Positions 32,825-40,718 of a DNA stretch of 64,000 nt are shown here, in pieces. Origin of the DNA: Rhizobacter sp. Root1238 (GTDB taxonomy: Bacteria > Pseudomonadota > Gammaproteobacteria > Burkholderiales > Burkholderiaceae_C); assembly GCF_001425825.1 (NCBI RefSeq), contig NZ_LMDM01000001.1:318204-382203 (forward strand), written 5' to 3'. Position numbers and translations under genes: made by a program. The notes under the pieces were generated by a model, which saw only the letters and a program-made list of their open reading frames with translations, was not told where the DNA came from and did no database searches. Positions within the stretch are counted from its first letter, which is position 1; every line of letters begins with the position of its first letter.

Positions 32825-33775
32825 TCAGGCAACCGCTACCGCCAGCGGCCGCTCGATCGGCAGGCCGGCGGCGATCCAGGCGTCGATGCCGCCGTGCAGC
32901 GGCCGGACGTTAGTGAAACCGGCGCGCTGCAGTTGCTGCGCCACCTTGGCGGCCGAGGCCTCGTTCGGACAAGCGCAATAGACCACCACCTGGGCATCGC
33001 GCGGCAGCTCGGGTGCGCTGTCCAATGCAGCGTTCACCGACCAAGGCAGCGCCCCGGGAATGGTGCCGTCACGTTCGCGGCTGCCGGCCGAACGCACGTC
33101 GACAATCGCCGGCGCGATGCCCTGGCTGATCAGCAGTTCCAACTCTGACACCGTGATGCGCGCCGTGCGCAGCGCCCGGATCAGTCGGTGCCGCTGCCGC
33201 CACTTGGTGGCGATGAACAGTGCCAGCGCCAGCAGCAGCACCACCAGGCCGATGCGGCCAAGATTCGCGAACACCGCGATGACATCGTCGATGGCCTCAT
33301 GGAACAGCACACCGAGAGTGATGCCGACGCCCGCATAGAGAGTGGCGCCGATCAGGTCGACCATGATGAACGCTGCCAACGGCAACCGCATCCGCCCGCA
33401 CAGAACGGTGGCGATGGTGGCGAAGCCGGGAATGAACTTGGCGACCAGCAGCGACCAGATGCCCCAACGCTCGAACATCGACTCGGTTTGCCGTACACAG
33501 GAGTCAGGCGACATCGAGATGCGGCATACCGTACGCAGCACGCGACTGCCGTAGCGGCGGCCGGCGGCGTACCAGACCAGGTCAGCCAGCAGGCAGGCCG
33601 ACACCGCCGCACCCAGCAGTGCGATGGCCGAGTAGCGGCCTTCGACGCTCAGCGCGCCGGTCACCACCAACACGGGGTACGCAGGCACGGGCAGGCCGAG
33701 TTGCTCCGCCCACACGTTGAAGAAGACAACGCCCAGCCCGTAGTCGGTGAGCCAGCCAAGGATGGTGTTCAACAT
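32825..33775 (-). CDS. DedA-family membrane protein fused to a C-terminal rhodanese domain
   Basis: A 316-residue fusion. Residues 1-200 form a DedA/SNARE-associated membrane protein (AEQLGLPVPAYPVLVVTGAL, then FERWGIWSLLVAKFIPGF with the conserved Arg/Phe-Pro-Gly motif). Residues 215-310 are a rhodanese domain with VVVYCACPNEASAAKVA, where the first Cys is the expected persulfide site, and GGIDAWIAAGLP at the end. DedA proteins are implicated in lipid flipping and the proton motive force. MLNTILGW was chosen as the start because it opens the first DedA segment; the longer frame extends to 33925. Confidence 0.88.
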   Translation of the reverse strand: MLNTILGWLTDYGLGVVFFNVWAEQLGLPVPAYPVLVVTGALSVEGRYSAIALLGAAVSACLLADLVWYAAGRRYGSRVLRTVCRISMSPDSCVRQTESMFERWGIWSLLVAKFIPGFATIATVLCGRMRLPLAAFIMVDLIGATLYAGVGITLGVLFHEAIDDVIAVFANLGRIGLVVLLLALALFIATKWRQRHRLIRALRTARITVSELELLISQGIAPAIVDVRSAGSRERDGTIPGALPWSVNAALDSAPELPRDAQVVVYCACPNEASAAKVAQQLQRAGFTNVRPLHGGIDAWIAAGLPIERPLAVAVA

Positions 33776-33930
33776 GGGTGCAAAGGAGCAGAGGATATCG
33801 CCGTCCCAAGCAAGCTGCATTCCGCGATGGGGAGCGCTACCGCGCGCCGGAGGATCGGCGCTGGAAGGTACTATGGCGGCCAAAGTTTGCGCGCATGCGC
33901 GGTCAAAGAGACTGCTGAAGCACAACCCCG

Positions 33931-34587
33931 ATGATCCGCACCCTCGTCCTCGCCACCCTGTCCGCCACCCTCCTCGCCGGCTGCGCCGTGATGAGCAAGG
34001 ACGATTGCCTGAAGGCCGACTGGCGCGAGCTCGGCCGCCGCGATGCGTCGCAGGGCCTCGCGATCGAGCGCTTCGCCGCGCGTGCCGACGCCTGCCGCAA
34101 GAACGACATCGGCGCCGACCGCGCCGCCTATGCCGCCGGCCATGCCGACGGGCAGCGCGCCTACTGCACCGGCGAGCTCGGCGAGAACGATGCGACGCTC
34201 GGCAAGGTGTCGGCGCCGCTGTGCGCGCCGGTGCCGCTCGGCAACGCCTACCAGACCGGCTATGCGATGGGCCTGATCCAGTTCTGCACCGCGCGCAACG
34301 GCTACGAGTTCGCGCGCCTCGGCGGTAACTACCGCAACACCTGCCCGGCCGACCTGGCCGGCCCGTTCCAGGCCGGGCTGCGCATGGGCACCGAACTGCG
34401 CGAGCTGAACGGCCGCCTCGACGGCATCCAGCGCGACGCGAGCGAGCAGCGCAAGGTCCTCGCCGACGACAAGTCGAGCGCCGACCAGCGCGACACCGCC
34501 CGCCGCCTACTGCGCCAGCTCGACGGCGACGAGGCCGCGACGCGCCGGCTGATCCGCCAGGCCGAGCTGTCCGCGCTGTCGTTCTGA
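33931..34587 (+). CDS. DUF2799 lipoprotein
   Basis: A 218-residue lipoprotein: signal sequence MIRTLVLATLSATLLAGC with the lipobox LLAGC and lipidated Cys18. The mature part has LGRRDASQGLAIERFAARADAC and YQTGYAMGLIQFCTARNGYEF, the DUF2799 signatures, plus a C-terminal helical coiled segment. The next residues after Cys are AV, so outer-membrane sorting is likely. Function unknown. Confidence 0.9.
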   Translation: MIRTLVLATLSATLLAGCAVMSKDDCLKADWRELGRRDASQGLAIERFAARADACRKNDIGADRAAYAAGHADGQRAYCTGELGENDATLGKVSAPLCAPVPLGNAYQTGYAMGLIQFCTARNGYEFARLGGNYRNTCPADLAGPFQAGLRMGTELRELNGRLDGIQRDASEQRKVLADDKSSADQRDTARRLLRQLDGDEAATRRLIRQAELSALSF

Positions 34588-34607
34588 CGCGGCGCTCGGC
34601 GGACGCC

Positions 34608-35579
34608 TCACACCACGACGTCGCTGACCAGCAGTGCGCCGCGCCCGGCCGAGGTGACCGGCGGGTTGCGCGGCTCCTCGGACAGTTCGACGGTCTGGTC
34701 CCAGATCGCGTTCGCGACCGCCATCGCCGGGCTGGCGCGCATCGCGCAACGCGGCCGCACCATCAGCACGTCCACCGCCGAGGTCCAGCGCGGCTGGGCG
34801 CACAGCAGCTCGCCGGCGCGCAGGTCGTCGCTCACCATCGATTCGTAGAGCATGCCGAGCCCGAGCCCCTGCGCCACCAGCGCGCGCAGCGCGTGCATGC
34901 TCTCGGCGACGCAGGCCACGCGCAGGTGCGGCAACGTGCGCTCGCGCGCCAGGCGCCGGCTCAGGAAGGTTGCGAGCGGATGCGCATCGGCATAGTCGAT
35001 GACCGGGACCGGCCGCTGCCGCGTGCCGGGCAGTTCGAACAAGGGCCGGCCGCCGCGCGCCCCGACCACTGGCATCAGCCGGTCGCGCGCGACCCGCTTG
35101 GCGTGGAACAACTCCGGCACCAGGTCGATCGGCGCCTGCGGATCCTGGGCCACCACCCACAGCAGCGACTGGCCGGACAGCAGCGCGGCACGCGCACCGC
35201 GCTCGTCGTGGCCGACGACCCGCAACGGGGTGTCGGGGAACTGGCGCCGGATGCGCCCGAGCAGCAGCGGGAGCAGGCCGGCCTCGAAGCCGTCGGAAGT
35301 GGCGATGGCCACGGTGCGCGGATCGCGGGACGGCGCGTGGCGCCGCGCGCCGTCGAACATCGAGCGCAGCCCGATCGCCAGCGGCGTGAACCGGCGCCCC
35401 GCCGCGGTCGGCAGCAGGGGTTGCGCAAGGCGGTCGAACAGCGGCGCGCCGACCCACTGCTCGAGCGCCTGGATGCGCCGCGACAGTCCCGACTGCGACA
35501 CGCCGCGGCGCTGCGCCGCCTGCGTGAAACTGCCGCAGTCGAGCACCGTCAGGAAATCATCGAGCCACCGGAGGTCCAT
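34608..35579 (-). CDS. LysR-family transcriptional regulator
   Basis: A 323-residue LysR protein. The N-terminal HTH (FLTVLDCGSFTQAAQRRGVSQSGLSRRIQALE) is intact, followed by an effector-binding domain (VAIATSDGFEAGLLPLLL). GLGLGMLYESMVSDDLRAG is the typical late motif. The coding sequence starts inside the end of the glutamine amidotransferase gene (23-bp overlap), so the two are probably co-transcribed. The target is unknown. Confidence 0.9.
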   Translation of the reverse strand: MDLRWLDDFLTVLDCGSFTQAAQRRGVSQSGLSRRIQALEQWVGAPLFDRLAQPLLPTAAGRRFTPLAIGLRSMFDGARRHAPSRDPRTVAIATSDGFEAGLLPLLLGRIRRQFPDTPLRVVGHDERGARAALLSGQSLLWVVAQDPQAPIDLVPELFHAKRVARDRLMPVVGARGGRPLFELPGTRQRPVPVIDYADAHPLATFLSRRLARERTLPHLRVACVAESMHALRALVAQGLGLGMLYESMVSDDLRAGELLCAQPRWTSAVDVLMVRPRCAMRASPAMAVANAIWDQTVELSEEPRNPPVTSAGRGALLVSDVVV

Positions 35580-36423
35580 CGGCGGCGATGCGTCCCCGGC
35601 CGCAATGCGTCGTCGGCGGCGGGAACATCCGGGTGTCGGGATGCGTGTGGCGCCAGGCCGTTTCGCCATTGACGAACAGCCGCGACTCGCCGGTCTTCAG
35701 CGGCGACCAGGGTTCGTCGAGCGTCAGCGGCGCGGTCGCGATGACGACCATGCGGTCGTCGCGGCGGTTCAGCACGCCCAGGTCGAGCGACAGGTCGCAG
35801 TCGACCAGGCGCGCGGTCGGGAACGGATGGTGGCGCTCCAGCACGACCAGCCGGCTGGAGCAGTGCGCGTACAGCCCGTGGCCGTTGGACAGCAGGAAAT
35901 TGAAGTTGCCGTGGCGCGCGATCGACGCGGCGAGCTCGGCGACGCAAGGCGCCATCTCGAGCCAGCCTGGCGGTTGGGGCCGGCCGTCGAAGCGGCGGCG
36001 CAACTCCTGCAGCAGCCAGCAGAAGGCCTTCTCGCTGTCGGTGCTGCCCATCGGCCGGTAGGGCCCGCGCAGCGGCGGATTGAAATCGCGCAGGTCGCCG
36101 TTGGTCGCGAAGATCCATGACTGGCCGAACCACTCGCGTTGGAACGGATGGCAGTTCGACAGCATCGGCTCGCCCTGCGTGGCCTTGCGGACGTGGGCCA
36201 GCACGATCTTCGACTTGATCGGGTAGCGGCCGACGAACCCGGCCAGCGGCGAATCGCAGGCCGGCTGGTCGTCGAGGAAGAGACGGCAGCCGGAGCGCTC
36301 GTAGAACGCGATGCCCCAGCCGTCGGCGTGGTCGCCGGTGCGGCCGCCGCGCTGCGCGAAGCCGGTGAACGAGAACGTGATCGCGGCATTCGCGCTGGAG
36401 CTCATTCCGAGAAGCTGACACAT
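35557..36423 (-). CDS. Class II glutamine amidotransferase (YafJ-like, Ntn hydrolase)
   Basis: A 288-residue protein. After Met removal Cys2 becomes the N-terminal nucleophile (MCQLLGMSS); HADGWGIAFYE, HVRKATQGEPMLSNCHPF and ATNGDLRDF are the typical family motifs. It belongs to the GATase_4/YafJ group, whose acceptor substrate is not well known. The start at 36423 was chosen because it places Cys at position 2; the frame reaches further up but without function. It is followed by an overlapping LysR gene. Confidence 0.92.
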   Translation of the reverse strand: MCQLLGMSSSANAAITFSFTGFAQRGGRTGDHADGWGIAFYERSGCRLFLDDQPACDSPLAGFVGRYPIKSKIVLAHVRKATQGEPMLSNCHPFQREWFGQSWIFATNGDLRDFNPPLRGPYRPMGSTDSEKAFCWLLQELRRRFDGRPQPPGWLEMAPCVAELAASIARHGNFNFLLSNGHGLYAHCSSRLVVLERHHPFPTARLVDCDLSLDLGVLNRRDDRMVVIATAPLTLDEPWSPLKTGESRLFVNGETAWRHTHPDTRMFPPPTTHCGRGRIAADGPPVAR

Positions 36424-36473
36424 GGCAGGTCTGGTGTTCAATAATCGGCATCCTGTCGGCCAATTGAGGAGAA

Positions 36474-37520
36474 ATGACGAAGTTCGATGCGATCGGTCGC
36501 GAGCTGCTCCAGCAGCACAGGCACCACCTCTCGATGCTGTGCGTGGCGGCGTTGCTGGCGGCGTGCGCGTCGGGTCCGTCGAGGTCGCCGTCGCGCGACG
36601 GGCCGGAGGCGAAGACGCCGCCCGATCTCGCGCGCGTGCCCGATGCGCAGCCGCAGGTCGAACCGATCCGCCCGGGCGGGCCGAACAAGCCCTACGAGGT
36701 GCTCGGCAAGGACTACACGCCGCAGCGCGACGACAGCCCGCTGGCCGAACGCGGCCTCGCGTCGTGGTACGGCCGCAAGTTCCAGGGCAAGCGCACCGCG
36801 AGCGGCGAGGTCTACAACATGTACGCGATGACGGCGGCGCACAAGACGATGCCGATCCCGAGCTACGCCCGCGTGCGCAACCCGGCCAACGGGCGCGAGG
36901 TGATCGTGCGCGTCAACGACCGCGGCCCGTTCCACCCGGGCCGCGTGATCGACCTGAGCTACACCGCGGCGATGAAGCTCGGCGTGCTCGCCGGCGTCGC
37001 GCCGGTCGAGGTCGAGCGCATCACGTTCGAGCAGATCCGCACCGGGTCGTGGCGGCGCGATGGCGGTGCGACCGAGGTGGCGGCGGCACCGGCACCCGCG
37101 CCTGCGCCCACGCTACCGCCCGCGCAAGGGTCCACGCCGCTGCCGGTGCTGCTGCCTGCACCGGCGGCGCTGCCGGTGCCGACGCCGGTCGCAAGCGTTG
37201 CCTCGGCACCTGCCGAACCGCCTTCCGCCTCGGCGCCCGACGCGCCGATCGACCCGAAGCCCAGCCGCGCCTTCACGACGGCGGCGCAGGGCTTCTGGGT
37301 GCAGATCGGTGCGTTCAAGCAGCGCGATGGCGCCGAACAATTCCAGCGCCGGGTGTCCGGCGAGCTCGACTGGCTGGCGCCGCTGCTCGCGGTGTTCAGC
37401 GAGCCGTCGATCTTCCGCTTGCAGGCCGGGCCGTACCCGAGCCGCAGCGAGGCGCAGGACGCGGCGGCCCGCATCCGCGATGCGCTGAAGCTGGTGCCGC
37501 TGATCGTCGAGCGCCGCTGA
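36474..37520 (+). CDS. rlpA: RlpA septal lytic transglycosylase with SPOR domain, lipoprotein
   Basis: A 348-residue protein. A signal with lipobox (LAAC) sits at about residues 20-32. The double-psi beta-barrel RlpA domain shows GLASWYGRKFQGKRTASGE, AAHKTMPIPSYARVRN and VNDRGPFHPGRVIDLS, with the catalytic Glu and Asp positions kept. A Pro/Ala-rich linker leads to a C-terminal SPOR domain (FWVQIGAFKQRDGAEQF) that binds denuded glycan at septa. GAGGAG lies just before the ATG. The role is peptidoglycan cleavage during cell separation. Confidence 0.94.
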   Translation: MTKFDAIGRELLQQHRHHLSMLCVAALLAACASGPSRSPSRDGPEAKTPPDLARVPDAQPQVEPIRPGGPNKPYEVLGKDYTPQRDDSPLAERGLASWYGRKFQGKRTASGEVYNMYAMTAAHKTMPIPSYARVRNPANGREVIVRVNDRGPFHPGRVIDLSYTAAMKLGVLAGVAPVEVERITFEQIRTGSWRRDGGATEVAAAPAPAPAPTLPPAQGSTPLPVLLPAPAALPVPTPVASVASAPAEPPSASAPDAPIDPKPSRAFTTAAQGFWVQIGAFKQRDGAEQFQRRVSGELDWLAPLLAVFSEPSIFRLQAGPYPSRSEAQDAAARIRDALKLVPLIVERR

Positions 37521-37528
37521 ACGGGTTG

Positions 37529-38338
37529 TCAGCGGCCGCCGGTGACGTCGAGCAGCGCGCCCGTCGTGTAGCTGGCCGCGTCGGAGATCAGCCACGCGAT
37601 CGCGCGGCCCACTTCGTCGGCACTGCCGGCGCGCTGCATCGGCACCTGCGGCGCGAGTTGCTGCACCCGGTCGGGCTGGCCGCCGGACGCATGGATGTCG
37701 GTCTCGATGATGCCCGGCCGCACCGCGTTCACCCGGATGCCTTCGGTGGCCACCTCGCGCGCCAGGCCGGTCGTGAAGGTGTCGATCGCCCCTTTCGCGG
37801 CGGCATAGTCGACGTACTGACCCGCCCCGCCCAGCCGCGCCGCGGCCGACGACAGGTTGACGATCGCGCCGCCCGGGCCGCCATGGCGCGTCGACAGCCG
37901 CTGCACCGTCTCGCGTGCGCACAGGAAGCTGCCGAACACGTTGATCGCGAACATGCGCTGCAGCCGCGCGGCATCGATCTGCTCGACGCGTGCCGCCCGG
38001 TCGACGACCCCGGCGTTGTTGACGAGGCCGTGCAGCGGCCCGATCGTGCCGCCGCGCTGCGCGGCGTCGACCTGCGCGAACAGCGCGAGCACCTGGGCCT
38101 CGATCGACACGTCGGCCTGCAGCGCGATCGCGCGCCGGCCGAGCGCCACGATGCGGTCGACGACGCCCTGCGCCGCCGCGGCATCGCGGGTGTAGTTCAC
38201 GACGACGTCGAAGCCCAGCCCGGCGCAGCACAGCGCCGCCGCGGCGCCGATGCCGCGGCTGCCACCGGTCACCAGCACCGTGCGGGCGCCGGTGTCAGTC
38301 GTCGTCGCCACCGCCGCCCTCTGCACTGCTGTCGTCAT
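37529..38338 (-). CDS. Short-chain dehydrogenase/reductase (SDR)
   Basis: A classical SDR of 269 residues: NAD(P)-binding VTGGSRGIGAA, the NNAG motif, and the catalytic YAAAK with preceding NLSS. The C-terminal VRPGIIETDIHASGG is typical of FabG-like SDRs. The substrate cannot be deduced. The start at 38338 overlaps the FHA-domain gene by 44 bp; another ATG lies at 38347. Its downstream neighbour, RlpA, is convergent. Confidence 0.92.
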   Translation of the reverse strand: MTTAVQRAAVATTTDTGARTVLVTGGSRGIGAAAALCCAGLGFDVVVNYTRDAAAAQGVVDRIVALGRRAIALQADVSIEAQVLALFAQVDAAQRGGTIGPLHGLVNNAGVVDRAARVEQIDAARLQRMFAINVFGSFLCARETVQRLSTRHGGPGGAIVNLSSAAARLGGAGQYVDYAAAKGAIDTFTTGLAREVATEGIRVNAVRPGIIETDIHASGGQPDRVQQLAPQVPMQRAGSADEVGRAIAWLISDAASYTTGALLDVTGGR

Positions 38339-39305
38339 CGCCGGCATCCTCCTTGCGCTTCGCCTTCGCGTCGAGCGTGGCCTGCAGCTCCGCGACGCCC
38401 TTCATGAAGCTGGCGGTGTCGACCGGCTTCGCGACGCGCAGCGCCGGCGGGAACAGGTGGCTCATGTAGAGCTCGCTGCCCAGGCGGTCGCCGTTCTGCC
38501 AGTTGAACCACAGGCTGAGCGAGGTGCCGACCAGCGCCATCGCGACCGCCGCCTGCCGCACGCGGCGGTGCCGGTAGGGCTCGACCGCCAGCATGTGGAA
38601 GTACAGCAGCGTGGCACCCACCGCATAGCCGAGCACGAACTTGAAATCGCTGAGCCACGGCCATGACAGCGAGAACGACAGCAGCTGCGTCGCGCCGCTG
38701 ATCAGCTCCCAGGCCAGCACCGCGATCAGCGCCACCCGAAGGTGCCAGCCGAAATGCCCCTGGCGCGTGAACAGCTTGGACAGCAGCGTCCACACGCCGC
38801 ACCAGCCGAGCAGGCCGACGATGGCCGAGATGGCGCCGCTGCCGAGCGCGCGCACGAAGCCGTCGGGGTCGGTGTCGAGGTAGGTGTTGAACACCTCCAT
38901 CGCGCCGACCAGCAGCACCAGCAGCGCGAGCAGCGGCAGGCCTTGCGCCAGCGGACGCGTCGGGTCCAGCCGCAGCTCGGGCGCGAGCGCGTGCTCGGCC
39001 AGCCGCAGCCGCAGGTGCACGCGGCCGATCGCGATCGCGAGCGGCACGTCGCCGACCGCACCGCGCCCGCCAGCGCCCACCTGCTGCGTGCCGAGCAGCG
39101 CGCCGTTGATCGTCTCGCCCACCTGCACGAACGCGCCGGACTCGTCGCGGTCGATCACCAGGTGGTACGGCGCGACGTGCGGGTCGTCGAGCACCAGGTC
39201 GTTGTCGAGCGCGCGCCCGACCCGCAGCGGCCACTGCGGCACCGCCACGCCGTGGCGCGGCGTGCCGTCGCGTTCCAGCACTTCGATCAGCGCGACCGCA
39301 CCCAT
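38295..39305 (-). CDS. FHA-domain membrane protein
   Basis: A 336-residue protein. An N-terminal FHA domain (WPLRVGRALDNDLVLDDPHVAPYHLVID) has the Gly-Arg and Ser/His-type phosphothreonine-recognition positions, followed by about five membrane segments (for example PLLALLVLLVGAMEVF and ISAIVGLLGWCGVWTLL) and an acidic, Gly-rich C-terminal tail (AEGGGGDDD). It overlaps the serine protease gene by 19 bp. A phosphopeptide-binding sensor coupled to the protease is plausible (inference). Confidence 0.82.
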   Translation of the reverse strand: MGAVALIEVLERDGTPRHGVAVPQWPLRVGRALDNDLVLDDPHVAPYHLVIDRDESGAFVQVGETINGALLGTQQVGAGGRGAVGDVPLAIAIGRVHLRLRLAEHALAPELRLDPTRPLAQGLPLLALLVLLVGAMEVFNTYLDTDPDGFVRALGSGAISAIVGLLGWCGVWTLLSKLFTRQGHFGWHLRVALIAVLAWELISGATQLLSFSLSWPWLSDFKFVLGYAVGATLLYFHMLAVEPYRHRRVRQAAVAMALVGTSLSLWFNWQNGDRLGSELYMSHLFPPALRVAKPVDTASFMKGVAELQATLDAKAKRKEDAGDDDSSAEGGGGDDD

Positions 39306-40645
39306 GCGTAGGCCTCCAGGTAATGCTGTGCGAGTTTCATCGCGTTCGGGTAGCTGACGGCCTGCGCGTCGAAGCGGCCCTGCACGCCGGACTTCGGCTC
39401 GTCGAGCGTCGCGACGAGCACCGAGACGTCGTACAGCTTCGGCAGCTTCTTGTAGGCGCGCAGGCAGACCACCGCGCGCAGCGGCAGGCCGTCGCGGTCG
39501 ATGAAGTCTTCGTGGCACTGCGGACGCGTCTGCTGGTCGGGGCGGCGGCGGTCGAAGTGCTCGTTGCGGAAGCTCTGTGCATAGCGCGCCGAGAAGCGCA
39601 GCGTGCCGAGCTTGCGGCCGTCGTAGCTCTCGTGGCGCACCGAGATCGCGCCGGTCGTGAACTCGCCCATGAAGATGCGGGTGTCCATCACGCAATCGGA
39701 GCGCTCGAAATCGAGCCCGCCGGTGCGCGACGGCTCGCTGCTGCCCCAGCAGCGCATGAAGCGGTCGGGCGGCACCGGCACCTGGTAGCGCGGGTGCGTC
39801 GCGAGTTTCCAGCCCTGCGCGATGAAGCGGTCGGTCAGCAGCTGCTGGTGCCCCATCATCTGCTCGGTGAGCACCGGCCAGGCCGGCAGCGCGAGCGGCG
39901 CGGCGTCGCGCCCGCGTGCCAGCAGCGCGCTCGCGAAAGCGCCCGGCACCAGGAAGCTGACCTGCTCGCCGTCGACGCGCCGCGCGACGTTGACGCCGAT
40001 CACGCGGCCCTCCTGGTCGAGCGCGGGGCCGCCGCTCATGCCGCCGCTCAGCGAGCCGGCGAAGAAGATCTGCGGGTAGAACGAGCGCTCGACCAGCCCG
40101 TTGTAGTTGCCTTCGATCACCGCGAAGCCGACGTCCAGCGGGTTGCCGAGCGAGTACATGCGCTCGCCCTGCGCGAGCTTCTGGGCTTCGGGCCGGAACG
40201 GCAGCGCATCGAACGAGGCGGCGGCCTTCGGGTCGGACAGCTTCAGCAGCGCCAGGTCGTGCAGCACGTCGAGCATCAGGATCTTGACCGGCGCCTCGCG
40301 GCCGTCGGCGGTGACCGACACCAGGTCGTGGCGCTCGGGCTGCAATGCGGCCTCGGCGACGACATGGAAGTTGGTGATCATGTGTCCCTGGGCGGACACC
40401 ATGAAGCCGGAGCCGACCGAGGTCTGGCTCGCCTGGCCCTTCAGCACGGTGCGGATCTGCACCAGCTGCGAGCGGGCTTGCTCGTAGACCTTGCGGGCCG
40501 ACAGCGACACCGGTGCGGACGCCGGGGGGTCGGGCGGAACGGGTTTCTGGGGCGCGGCCTGCGCGATCGCGCTGCCGGACGCGGCCAGCCACAGCGCGCA
40601 GACGAGGACCGGCAGCCCGGTGCGGAAGGATCTCATCGAAATCAT
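39287..40645 (-). CDS. Secreted trypsin-like serine protease
   Basis: A 452-residue protein with an N-terminal signal peptide (RTGLPVLVCALWLAASGSAIAQA). The S1-type triad is visible: His in TNFHVVAEA, Asp in LHDLALLKL, Ser in GSLSGGMSGGPALDQ. The C-terminal half has four or more Cys, so disulfides in the periplasm are likely. No PDZ domain is visible, in contrast with DegP. Two ATGs fit (40645 and 40636) and neither has a good ribosome site. The downstream FHA membrane gene overlaps it. Confidence 0.85.
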   Translation of the reverse strand: MISMRSFRTGLPVLVCALWLAASGSAIAQAAPQKPVPPDPPASAPVSLSARKVYEQARSQLVQIRTVLKGQASQTSVGSGFMVSAQGHMITNFHVVAEAALQPERHDLVSVTADGREAPVKILMLDVLHDLALLKLSDPKAAASFDALPFRPEAQKLAQGERMYSLGNPLDVGFAVIEGNYNGLVERSFYPQIFFAGSLSGGMSGGPALDQEGRVIGVNVARRVDGEQVSFLVPGAFASALLARGRDAAPLALPAWPVLTEQMMGHQQLLTDRFIAQGWKLATHPRYQVPVPPDRFMRCWGSSEPSRTGGLDFERSDCVMDTRIFMGEFTTGAISVRHESYDGRKLGTLRFSARYAQSFRNEHFDRRRPDQQTRPQCHEDFIDRDGLPLRAVVCLRAYKKLPKLYDVSVLVATLDEPKSGVQGRFDAQAVSYPNAMKLAQHYLEAYAWVRSR

Positions 40646-40718
40646 TCTACGGGGCGGGATGGCGACCCCTCGCCCGGCCCGCCTCTTCGCTCGGGCCGCC
40701 TCTTCTACGACCGATGTG

